Shown here in pieces: positions 48,392-56,633 of a stretch of DNA of 64,000 nt. Made by a program: the position numbers and the translations under genes. The first letter of the stretch is position 1; each line of letters starts with the position of its first letter. The stretch is taken from NCBI RefSeq assembly GCF_000021985.1, contig NC_011901.1:682001-746000 (forward strand). Reading direction: 5' to 3'. A model generated the notes under the pieces. It did not search any database. It was not told the origin of the DNA and saw nothing but the letters and a program-made list of their open reading frames with translations. The stretch comes from Thioalkalivibrio sulfidiphilus HL-EbGr7 (GTDB taxonomy: Bacteria > Pseudomonadota > Gammaproteobacteria > Ectothiorhodospirales > Ectothiorhodospiraceae).

Positions 48392-48591
48392 CCTTCAACC
48401 TGTAAGCGATAACCATGCCATGGCACGAAACACCGCGGCAGCGGGGGATACACGGTTCGACTTCAGTGTGGTTGCAGGGCATATGCCGCACAGATGTGTG
48501 AAATGCCCCAGTGTTCAGGGGTCTCGCCAGCCCGGCTTTTCTTGTATCTTGTCCCTATGCCCAGTTCCCAATTCACCCTTCCCACTTCCCC

Positions 48592-49521
48592 ATGACCCTC
48601 ACCGAACTTCGATACATCGTCGCCGTCGCCCGGGAGCGCCACTTCGGTCACGCCGCCGAGGCCTGCCACGTGAGCCAGCCCACCCTCAGCGTGGCGGTGA
48701 AGAAGCTGGAGGAGGAGCTGGGTGTGTCCCTGTTCGAGCGCAACCGGGGCGAGATCACTGTGACCCCGGTGGGCGAGCAGGTGGTGGCCCAGGCCCAGCG
48801 CACCCTGGAGGCGGCCGACGGTGTCGCCCTGGCCGCCCGTCAGGGACAGGACCAGCTGGGCGGCCCCCTGCGCCTGGGTGCCATCTTCACCATCGCCCCC
48901 TACCTGATGCCGCATCTGATCCCGGCCCTGCGGGAGTCGGCGCCGAACATGCCCATGGTGATCGAGGAGAATTTCACCGCCCGGCTGGCGGAGCGGCTCA
49001 AGCAGGGGGACCTGGATGTCATCATCATCTCCCTGCCCTTCGATGAGCCCGGCGTGGTCACCCTGCCGCTCTACGACGAGCCCTTCGTGGCCGTACTGCC
49101 CGCGGGACATCCCTGGACCGAGCGCGACGAAATCAGGCTCACCGACATGGCCACCGAGAACCTGCTGTTGCTGGGGGCGGGCCACTGTTTCCGGGACCAG
49201 GTGCTGGAGCTGTGCCCCAACTGTCATCGCACCGTGACCTCGGACCACAGCATTCAGCGCACCGTGGAAGGCAGTTCGCTGGAGACCATCCGCCACATGG
49301 TGGCCTCGGGTATGGGTATGACCATCCTGCCCTGTACCGCAGCCGGTGCGGACCGCTATGCCCATCGCCTTCTCGCCATCCGCCGCTTCAGCATGCCAGT
49401 GCCCCGTCGCCAGGTGGCCCTGGCCTGGCGGGTGAGCTTCCCCCGACCCAAGGCCATCGAGGCCGTGCGCCAGGCCATCCTGGACGCCGACCTCAGCTGC
49501 GTGGAGCCGATCAGGCCGTAA
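48592..49521 (+). CDS. oxyR: Peroxide-responsive LysR-type regulator OxyR
   Basis: 309 residues. The LysR helix-turn-helix is at the N-terminus (MTLTELRYIVAVARERHFGHAAEACHVSQPTLSVAVKKLEEELG). The redox-active pair falls at Cys199 and Cys208 (GHCFRDQVLELC), the exact E. coli OxyR positions, so the disulfide switch is intact. Start is ATG 48592; open frame further upstream is repeat-derived. It is followed in the same direction by rubrerythrin and rubredoxin genes, its likely targets, with OxyR-like sites in the gap. Confidence 0.95.
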   Translation: MTLTELRYIVAVARERHFGHAAEACHVSQPTLSVAVKKLEEELGVSLFERNRGEITVTPVGEQVVAQAQRTLEAADGVALAARQGQDQLGGPLRLGAIFTIAPYLMPHLIPALRESAPNMPMVIEENFTARLAERLKQGDLDVIIISLPFDEPGVVTLPLYDEPFVAVLPAGHPWTERDEIRLTDMATENLLLLGAGHCFRDQVLELCPNCHRTVTSDHSIQRTVEGSSLETIRHMVASGMGMTILPCTAAGADRYAHRLLAIRRFSMPVPRRQVALAWRVSFPRPKAIEAVRQAILDADLSCVEPIRP

Positions 49522-49545
49522 GGGTCTGTGATGGGTTCGTGAATC

Positions 49546-49636
49546 ACGCAGAGGACGCCGAGACGCGGAGCGCGCAAGAACAGGATTTTTGATAATGATT
49601 TCTTTGCGCCCTCCGCGTCTTTGCGTCCTCTGCGTC
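49546..49636. repeat. Large imperfect inverted repeat after oxyR (CGCAGAG/CTCTGCG type)
   Basis: The left arm has ACGCAGAGGACGCCGAGACG and CGGAGCGCGCAAGAA. The right arm has TTCTTTGCGCCCTCCGCG and TCTTTGCGTCCTCTGCGT. They pair across a short AT-rich loop. It belongs to a word family (CGCAAAGACGCAGAG) seen between genes of many bacteria. It could terminate oxyR. Confidence 0.75.
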
Positions 49637-49671
49637 GAATAACGGATCAGGAAAAATAACCGTAATCATTG

Positions 49672-49740
49672 ATAGCCATCCCCTATCGATTAATTTAAAT
49701 AATTAAATTATATAAATTGATAGTCTGCCTCTAATATGAT
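49672..49740 (+). promoter_or_regulatory. OxyR-like sites and promoter region of rubrerythrin
   Basis: ATAGCCATCCCCTAT (49672-49686) and ATAGTCTGCCTCTAA (49720-49734) both fit the ATAG-N7-CTAT element recognised by OxyR, though their 48-base spacing is not the usual 22. A -10-like TAATAT/TATGAT follows at 49732-49740. The stretch is strikingly AT-rich for this window. Confidence 0.4.
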
Positions 49741-49794
49741 CTCCAAGCCGCAAGTCTTGTGGCGCAAACTTTCTAAACCCTGGAGATCATTACC

Positions 49795-50289
49795 ATGCAG
49801 CAGTCCGAGAACGGTTCGGTCACCGTCAAGAACCTGGAAGCCGCTTTTGCTGGCGAGTCCATGGCCCACATCAAGTACCTGTATTTCGCCAAGCTGTGCC
49901 GCGAGATGGGCGACATCGAGTCCGCCCAGGCCTTCGAGGCCACCGCCGCCCAGGAGGTGCAGCACGCCTTCGGTCATCTGGACCTGCTCTTCCCCAAGGC
50001 CCGGATGAGCCCGGCACAGTGCCTGGAGATGGCCATCGAAGGTGAGACCTACGAGTACAGCGAGATGTACCCGCAGTTCCGCCACATGGCCATGCAGGAG
50101 AAGAACGAGGCCGCGGTGCGCGAGTTCGACGAGCAGATCGCCGAATCCATCGAGCACGCCGATTACTTCCAGGGTGTCCTGGAGAAGGCCGCCAAGCGCT
50201 TCGCCGCCCTGGCCCGGGTGGAAGAGCGTCACGCCAACCACTACAAGGATGCGCTGGCGCGGGTTGAGGTTGGCAGGAAAGTCGCATAA
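49795..50289 (+). CDS. Rubrerythrin (short form, no C-terminal rubredoxin domain)
   Basis: 164-residue diiron peroxidase of the ferritin-like type. Iron ligands are visible in AAFAGESMAHIKYLYF, AAQEVQHAFGHLD, EGETYEYSEMYPQF and ARVEERHANHY. The usual C-terminal rubredoxin-like FeS4 domain is absent, and a separate rubredoxin is encoded 94 bases downstream. It would reduce hydrogen peroxide to water using electrons from that rubredoxin. GGAG precedes the ATG. Confidence 0.95.
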   Translation: MQQSENGSVTVKNLEAAFAGESMAHIKYLYFAKLCREMGDIESAQAFEATAAQEVQHAFGHLDLLFPKARMSPAQCLEMAIEGETYEYSEMYPQFRHMAMQEKNEAAVREFDEQIAESIEHADYFQGVLEKAAKRFAALARVEERHANHYKDALARVEVGRKVA

Positions 50290-50383
50290 GGGCGCAGAGA
50301 CAAGTTCCAAGATGCAAGAGACAAGGGGGCGGGGCGTTGCCCCGCCTCAAACCGACAACTGAATCATTTTTTGGAGATTGGTC

Positions 50384-50554
50384 ATGAGAAAGTGGGAATG
50401 TGTGGTGTGTGGTTTTATCTATGATGAGGCCATGGGGATGCCGGAGGACGGCATCGCGGCGGGCACCCGCTGGGAAGACATCCCGGAGAACTGGGAGTGT
50501 CCCGAGTGCGGCGTGGCGAAGGCCGATTTCGAGATGGTGCTGGTTGCGGCGTGA
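50384..50554 (+). CDS. Rubredoxin
   Basis: 56 residues, [15 protein letters not shown] at the start, with both iron-binding knuckles (CVVCG and CPECG) and the aromatic residues of the fold ([14 protein letters not shown]). It is a single-iron electron carrier, here placed between its likely donor (the reductase at 50701) and acceptor (rubrerythrin at 49795). TTGGAG lies upstream of the ATG. Confidence 0.97.
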   Translation: MRKWECVVCGFIYDEAMGMPEDGIAAGTRWEDIPENWECPECGVAKADFEMVLVAA

Positions 50555-50557
50555 AGC

Positions 50558-50617
50558 GGAGGGCGTGAGGCGTGAGGCCTTGAACCCCTACCGCCACCTC
50601 CTCACGCCTAACCTCCC
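50558..50617. repeat. Tandem-word hairpin between rubredoxin and its reductase
   Basis: GGAGGGCGTGAGGCGTGAGG (50558-50577) pairs imperfectly with the segment CCTCCTCACGCC and TAACCTCCC at 50597-50617. It may reduce expression of the downstream genes relative to rubrerythrin and rubredoxin. Confidence 0.6.
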
Positions 50618-50633
50618 TCAAGGAGCCAGAGAT

Positions 50634-50696
50634 ATGAAAAGCAAACCGATCATCGAGTGGTGGCGTCTCGTGGGACGCTGCTATGCAGGAGCCTGA
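50634..50696 (+). CDS. 20-residue small ORF before rubredoxin reductase
   Basis: ATG 50634 is preceded by a strong AAGGAG (50620-50625). The encoded peptide is MKSKPIIEWWRLVGRCYAGA. Its TGA lies five bases before the reductase ATG, and the reductase ribosome site is inside this ORF, so it may be a translational-coupling leader or a real microprotein. Whether it is conserved cannot be judged here. Confidence 0.45.
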   Translation: MKSKPIIEWWRLVGRCYAGA

Positions 50697-50700
50697 GCAC

Positions 50701-51846
50701 ATGTCGGGAATCGTCATCATCGGCACGGGACTGGCCGGCTATACCCTGGCCCGGGAGTTGCGCAAGCTGGACAAGGACACGCCGCTGACCCTGGTCACGG
50801 CGGACGACGGGGCCTTTTATTCCAAGCCCATGCTGTCCAACGCCTTCGCCTCTAACAAGGACCCCGAGGCCCTGATCAGCCAGGGTGCCGAGGCCATGGC
50901 CGGGCAGCTGGATGCGCGCATCCTGACCCGGCGTCGGGTGGCGTCCATGGACACCACCGCACGCCAGGTGCGGCTCGAGGACGGCGAAACCCTGGCCTAC
51001 GACCGCCTGGTGCTGGCGGTGGGTGCCGAGCCGATTCGACTCTCCTACGAGGGTGACGGCGCCGAGGCAGTGCTCTCGGTGAACAGTCGCGAGGACTATG
51101 CGCGCTTTCGCGAGGCCATCGAGGGCGTGGACCGGGTCGCGGTGATCGGCCCTGGCCTGATCGGCTGCGAGTTTGCCAACGATCTGCGCGGCAGTGGCCG
51201 CGAGGTGGACGTGATCGGCCCCGACACTGCGCCCCTGGGGCGGCTGGTGCCGGAGGCTGTCGGTCGGGCCTTGCAGAAGGGACTGGAGGCCGTCGGCATC
51301 CGCTTTCACCTGGAGACGGTGGTGGAGCGTATCGACCGTGCAGGTTCAGGCCTTCGCCTGACTCTGAGCAACGGCGAGACCGTGGAGGCCGGAACCATTC
51401 TGTCGGCGGTGGGACTGCGTCCGGATACCCGTCTGGCCGGGGACGCCGGTCTTGAGGTCAATCGCGGCATCGTGGTGGATCGCACACTGGCCACGTCCGC
51501 CGAGGATGTGTATGCCCTGGGTGATTGTGCCGAGGTGTCCGGGCTGGTGTTGCCCTACGTGATGCCCATCATGCACGGGGCCCGGGCCCTGGCGAAGACG
51601 CTCGCCGGAGAAGCCACCGAGGTGAGCTACCCGGCCATGCCCGTGGTGGTGAAGACGCCTGCCCACCCGGTGGTGGTGAATCCACCCTCGCCCGGTGCGG
51701 ACGGCGAGTGGCAGATCGATTCTGTGGGGGAGGGCGTGCGCGCCCTGTTTCGCAACGGCGATCAGCTCGGTGGATTCGTGCTCACCGGGGCCGAGGCGGT
51801 GAAGGAAAAGCAGGCACTGGCCAGGCATGTACCGGCCGTCCTCTAA
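50701..51846 (+). CDS. Rubredoxin reductase (FAD-dependent NAD(P)H oxidoreductase)
   Basis: 381 residues. Two Rossmann motifs are present: FAD-binding GIVIIGTGLAGYTLARELR at the N-terminus and NAD(P)-binding VAVIGPGLIGCEFANDL at about residue 143. The FAD-closing VYALGDCAEV is near 275. It would pass electrons from NAD(P)H to rubredoxin, feeding rubrerythrin (and possibly other acceptors). Start at ATG 50701 with CAGGAG 9 bases upstream; ATG 50683 would overlap the small ORF. Confidence 0.93.
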   Translation: MSGIVIIGTGLAGYTLARELRKLDKDTPLTLVTADDGAFYSKPMLSNAFASNKDPEALISQGAEAMAGQLDARILTRRRVASMDTTARQVRLEDGETLAYDRLVLAVGAEPIRLSYEGDGAEAVLSVNSREDYARFREAIEGVDRVAVIGPGLIGCEFANDLRGSGREVDVIGPDTAPLGRLVPEAVGRALQKGLEAVGIRFHLETVVERIDRAGSGLRLTLSNGETVEAGTILSAVGLRPDTRLAGDAGLEVNRGIVVDRTLATSAEDVYALGDCAEVSGLVLPYVMPIMHGARALAKTLAGEATEVSYPAMPVVVKTPAHPVVVNPPSPGADGEWQIDSVGEGVRALFRNGDQLGGFVLTGAEAVKEKQALARHVPAVL

Positions 51847-51937
51847 GAGGACGGCAGAGACAGGGGGCATGATCCAAGAAACAATGAAGGGCAGGATCAC
51901 CGGCTTTTTCTTGTATCCTGACTCTTGTATCTTGTAA

Positions 51938-51953
51938 CTGTCATTTCTGACAG
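51938..51953. promoter_or_regulatory. Perfect dyad CTGTCA-N4-TGACAG before the PAS activator
   Basis: CTGTCATTTCTGACAG is a perfect inverted repeat ending 15 bases before the start codon at 51969, a good position for a repressor or autoregulatory operator. It differs from the dyads upstream of the oxidase operon. A copy of the intergenic words TTCTTGTATC and CTTGTATCTTG lies just before it. Confidence 0.4.
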
Positions 51954-51968
51954 TCTAGGTATGCCGCT

Positions 51969-53284
<1,316 letters not shown>

Positions 53285-53294
<10 letters not shown>

Positions 53295-53319
53295 CAGGAT
53301 TAACAGGATTAACAGGATG
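53285..53319. repeat. ACAGGATTA tandem repeat, nearly four copies
   Basis: Nine-base unit ACAGGATTA repeated head to tail at 53285-53319. It begins inside the activator gene, giving its final Gln-Asp-stop. Confidence 0.85.
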
Positions 53320-53381
53320 TAAAAGCATTCAAACGCTGCCGTGTCATCCTGGTGGCCCGTCCCGAATCTTTTGTCATGGCC

Positions 53382-53423
53382 GCCATATTTGGCGGTCTTT
53401 TGTCTAAAACTGCCAAATATGGC
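53382..53423. promoter_or_regulatory. Paired dyads, putative sigma-54 activator binding sites
   Basis: GCCATATTTGGC (53382-53393) and its exact reverse complement GCCAAATATGGC (53412-53423) are 30 bases apart, three helical turns. Each half is itself a GCCA/TGGC palindrome. They end about 104 bases before the -24 element. This is the arrangement of enhancer sites for an oligomeric activator such as the one encoded just upstream. Confidence 0.65.
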
Positions 53424-53526
53424 GCATCTGCCCGGTCAGTCCTGGCTTGGACGAGAACTAGGCGGCTTGATGGATTTCTCATTATTTCAATCAGTTGACA
53501 GCCCCTCCAACGTGTAATCCCCCTGC

Positions 53527-53541
53527 TGGCATGGCCTGTGC
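53527..53541 (+). promoter_or_regulatory. Sigma-54 (-24/-12) promoter
   Basis: TGGCAT-GGCCT-GTGC keeps the invariant GG and GC at the right spacing and matches TGGCAC-N5-TTGC at eight of ten positions. It is 85 bases upstream of the first operon gene (53626). Confidence 0.7.
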
Positions 53542-53625
53542 AAGAGGCCTTGCCGATACAACGAAAGGCATCTGTCGCAACGCGCGGCGGACGCTCCGAC
53601 AAAAGTCCTACAGCAGGGGGTCTCG

Positions 53626-55047
53626 ATGGAACTCATCGGCCTTTATCCCACGTGGTACGAGCCTACGATCGGCAGCGGCTGGGTCGTGGGTCTCATCGCC
53701 ACCATCCACGTGCTGTTCTCCCACACCTCCGTGGGGGCGGCCATCTTCTTTGCCTTTCTGGCGACCATCGCCTACCGGCGCAACCAGCCCGAGCTGCTCA
53801 CCTTCATCAAGAAGTACGGCCTGTTTCTGCTGGTGTTCGCCTACGTGGCCGGTTCCATCACCGGTGTCGGCATCTGGTACTCCACCACGGTGGCGAGCCC
53901 CCGGGGCATCTCGGCGCTGATTCACAGCTTCGTGTGGAAGTGGGCCACCGAGTGGGTGTTCTTCGTCATCGAGGTGGTGGGCGTGTACATGGTGGTCTAC
54001 CTGGTGGGCAAGGTGGACCAGCGCACCCACCTGCGCATCACCTGGATCTTCGCCCTGGCCTCCTACGCCACCATGCTGATCATCATCGGCATCCTGTCCT
54101 TCATGCTCTGGCCGGGCAAGGAGGCGTGGTTCGCCGAAGGCGGCTATCTCAACGGTTTCTACGGCTCCAACACCTTCGCCCAGTTGGCCATGCGCTCGGC
54201 CTTCATGTTCACCATGACCGCCGTGGTGGGCGGTATCGTGGCCTCGCGCCTGACGGACCTGGACCTGCGCCGTGAGATCATCCGCAAGCTGGCCTGGTTG
54301 GGCATCGTCTCCACCATCACCGGCACGGCGCTGTTCAGCTGGTACACGAGCACCCTGCCCGAGCACGCGCACCTGGTGATGCGGGCCCGCCTGCCCGACT
54401 GGTTCTCCGTGAGTCTGCTGGCGGTGCTGGGCGGCATCCTGGTGTACTTCATCGCCTCCCTGATCCAGCCGCGTCTGCTCACGCCGGTGGTGGCCTCCAT
54501 CGCCACGGTGTCCATCCTGGTGTTCGGCCTGTGGCCCGAGGAAGTGGCGCGCGAGTCCATCCGCAAGCCCTATGTGGCCGGCGAGTACGTCTACTCCAAC
54601 CAGGTGATCGGCCGTGACGTGCCGGGCATGGGCATCCGCTCCGAGATTCCGGTGCTCCAGGAACACGGGCTGCTCAAGACCCACGTGTTCCTGCCCGAGG
54701 AGCTGCGCGAGGTGACCGGCGAGAACGCCGCTCGGGTAGGCCGTGCCATCGCCCTGTCCATGTGTTCCAACTGCCACAGCGTCACCGACACCGGCATGCG
54801 TCCGCTGCGCAACTACCTGGGCGGGCACACCGACGTGGCGCGCATCAAGACCTACCTCAAGGGCGCGCTCACCACGGGCAACACCCTGTACATGCCCCTG
54901 ATCCCGCTCACCGACGACGAGGCCGAGGCCCTGGCCGTGTACATGGCCAGCCTCAACGACCCGCAGGTGCCGGCGCGCTACGCCGCGCAGCGCGCCGGCA
55001 TCGCCCGGGCGGATAACTCGCCCGCATCCGTCTCCATGAAGGAGTAA
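53626..55047 (+). CDS. bd-superfamily (CydA-like) membrane protein with fused c-type cytochrome domain
   Basis: 473 residues. The first ~300 form about eight membrane helices that follow CydA: helix 1 with His28 (IATIHVLFSH; E. coli His19 region), helix 2 (YGLFLLVFAYVAGSITG), helix 3 with Glu109 and Glu116 (ATEWVFFVIEVVGVY), and HLRITWIFALASYATM. The CydA Q-loop for quinol is absent. The position of the b558 ligand His186 is Ser191 in my reading (AQLAMRS against AQVKFVH). Residues 370-450 are a monoheme domain, CSNCH at 380-384 with a likely distal Met423. Electrons therefore probably enter through the c heme. First gene of the sigma-54 operon. A non-oxidase role is possible. Confidence 0.85.
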   Translation: MELIGLYPTWYEPTIGSGWVVGLIATIHVLFSHTSVGAAIFFAFLATIAYRRNQPELLTFIKKYGLFLLVFAYVAGSITGVGIWYSTTVASPRGISALIHSFVWKWATEWVFFVIEVVGVYMVVYLVGKVDQRTHLRITWIFALASYATMLIIIGILSFMLWPGKEAWFAEGGYLNGFYGSNTFAQLAMRSAFMFTMTAVVGGIVASRLTDLDLRREIIRKLAWLGIVSTITGTALFSWYTSTLPEHAHLVMRARLPDWFSVSLLAVLGGILVYFIASLIQPRLLTPVVASIATVSILVFGLWPEEVARESIRKPYVAGEYVYSNQVIGRDVPGMGIRSEIPVLQEHGLLKTHVFLPEELREVTGENAARVGRAIALSMCSNCHSVTDTGMRPLRNYLGGHTDVARIKTYLKGALTTGNTLYMPLIPLTDDEAEALAVYMASLNDPQVPARYAAQRAGIARADNSPASVSMKE

Positions 55048-55051
55048 GACC

Positions 55052-56278
55052 ATGGAAACCGAACTGCTCTATGCCCTGCGCGACCCGGCCGGCATCCCTT
55101 CCCACCCGGTGATCTTCCTGGTGCTGGGGGTGCTGACCTTCGCGCTGCACATCGCTGCCGTGCAGATGATGCTCGGCGCCTCGACCCTGACCCTGTGGGG
55201 CGCGTTCAGCCGCGACGCCCACCGCCGCCGCCTGGCCCAGTCCATGATCAACGTGGCCAAGGTGATGGTGTCGGTGGCCATCGTGCTGGGGGTCGCGCCC
55301 TTGCTGTTCGTGCAGGTGATCTACGACCCGTTCTGGTACACCGCCAACGTGCTCTCCGCCTGGTGGGTGATCGGTTTCATCCTGATCCTGCTGGTGGGCT
55401 ACACGCTGATGTACGTCTTCTACTGGCGCAACCACCACCTGGCGGACACCGCCCGCAAGCCCAGCTGTCCCGGCGCCATGGTGGCCTCCATCGCGCTGCT
55501 GCTGGTGGTGGGTTTCATCATGCATGTGCTCTCCCAGCAGATGCTGCAGCCGGAGCAGTGGATGAGCTGGTATGCCCCCAATGGCGACCTGGAGACCCGG
55601 GGCACGGCCCTGCACGCCTTCCATCCCTGGCGCTTCCTGTTCTTCATCTCCCTGTCGGCGCCGGTCACCGGTGCGCTGCTGGTGGCCTACCAGCGCTACT
55701 TCCGCGCCCGGGACGACGTGGAGCCCGCCTATCTGGACTGGGTGCGTGACCTCGCCTATCGGCTGATCAACGTGGGCGGCGTGGTGGCCCTGGTGCTGGG
55801 CGCGGTGTGGATGGCGACCCTGCCGGAAGCGGTGGCAGGTTTTGCCTTCTCCCCCTGGGTGTGGGTGTCAGCCGCCGGTCTACTGGGCTTCGTGGGCTTC
55901 GCCCACTGGGTGCGTGGCAAGGGCAATAGCCCCTGGGCCTATGCCGTGCTCGGCGTGGGCACCGTGGCCATCATCCTGGTGGCGGTGGCCCGGGAGGCCC
56001 TGCGCTGGGCGAAGCTCCACGGCGTGCACGGTTACAACGCCCTGGATTACCCCATCAACATGGACTGGTACAGCACCCTCACCTTCTTCGTCACCTTCGG
56101 CGTCATGGGCGCCGGCGTGCTGGCCTATTACCTGACTGTGGCCTGGCGTGCCGGGCAGACGCAGGGGGTGTACACCGCCAGCGCCGTGGTGGACCGCATG
56201 GGCAACATCGCCATCGCCATGCTGGTGCTGTGGATCGTGCATTACTTCGTGCTCGGCTTTGTCTGGTGGGCGCTGTGA
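55052..56278 (+). CDS. Second CydA-like membrane subunit
   Basis: 408 residues with nine or ten membrane helices and no c-heme motif. The early part parallels the first subunit: HPVIFLVLGVLTFALHIAAVQMMLGAST with His33, AKVMVSVAIVLGVAPLLFVQ, and HAFHPWRFLFFISLSAPVTGALLVAYQRYF, which aligns with NTFAQLAMRSAFMFTMTAVVGGIVASRL. It appears to be a paralog of its partner rather than a standard CydB. AAGGAG overlaps the upstream stop, four bases before. It would form a heterodimeric core with the upstream protein. Confidence 0.8.
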   Translation: METELLYALRDPAGIPSHPVIFLVLGVLTFALHIAAVQMMLGASTLTLWGAFSRDAHRRRLAQSMINVAKVMVSVAIVLGVAPLLFVQVIYDPFWYTANVLSAWWVIGFILILLVGYTLMYVFYWRNHHLADTARKPSCPGAMVASIALLLVVGFIMHVLSQQMLQPEQWMSWYAPNGDLETRGTALHAFHPWRFLFFISLSAPVTGALLVAYQRYFRARDDVEPAYLDWVRDLAYRLINVGGVVALVLGAVWMATLPEAVAGFAFSPWVWVSAAGLLGFVGFAHWVRGKGNSPWAYAVLGVGTVAIILVAVAREALRWAKLHGVHGYNALDYPINMDWYSTLTFFVTFGVMGAGVLAYYLTVAWRAGQTQGVYTASAVVDRMGNIAIAMLVLWIVHYFVLGFVWWAL

Positions 56279-56628
56279 TGAGGAGGCAGAAGACCGTGAA
56301 GAAGTTCGCTTACGCACTCGCCCTGATCGTGGCGCTGTTCGCTGCCACGGTCCATGCCCAGGCGTCCGAGACACAACAGAGCGAGCGGCCCACGGGCGAG
56401 ATGATGGGCAACACCTGCGCCGCCTGCCACGGCACCCATGGGCGCCTCGGCAGCGCCGCCTTCGTGCCCCTGGCGGGCATGGCGGCGGAAGAGTTTGTGC
56501 GCGCCATGCGTGCCTTCCGTGACGGCAGCCGTCCCTCCACGCTCATGCACAGCGTGGCGGTGGGTTTTAGCGACGAGGAATACCAGGCCATGGCCGAGTT
56601 CTTCGCCGCCCAGCGAATCGAGGAGTAG
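56278..56628 (+). CDS. Periplasmic monoheme cytochrome c
   Basis: 116 residues from ATG 56278, which overlaps the upstream stop (TGATG). A GTG at 56296 has a better ribosome site (AGGAGG, 56281-56286) and would give a shorter signal peptide MKKFAYALALIVALF. The signal peptide is cleaved near ATVHAQA. One heme site CAACH, followed by a class I fold (FVRAMRAFRDG, then FSDEEYQAMAEFFAAQ). It closely resembles the small cytochrome subunit of flavocytochrome c sulfide dehydrogenases and is directly followed by the flavoprotein gene. Confidence 0.9.
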   Translation: MRRQKTVKKFAYALALIVALFAATVHAQASETQQSERPTGEMMGNTCAACHGTHGRLGSAAFVPLAGMAAEEFVRAMRAFRDGSRPSTLMHSVAVGFSDEEYQAMAEFFAAQRIEE

Positions 56629-56633
56629 AGACC

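Noticed and set aside
49754-49775. Sigma-54 promoter before rubrerythrin (TGGCGC-N5-TTCT)
   Set aside because: The -12 GC is not conserved, and the AT-rich -10 with OxyR-like sites explains the region better.
55052-56278. NrfD/PsrC-type quinol-binding subunit
   Set aside because: Helix motifs parallel the adjacent CydA-like protein; not excluded completely, so kept as a test in findings.
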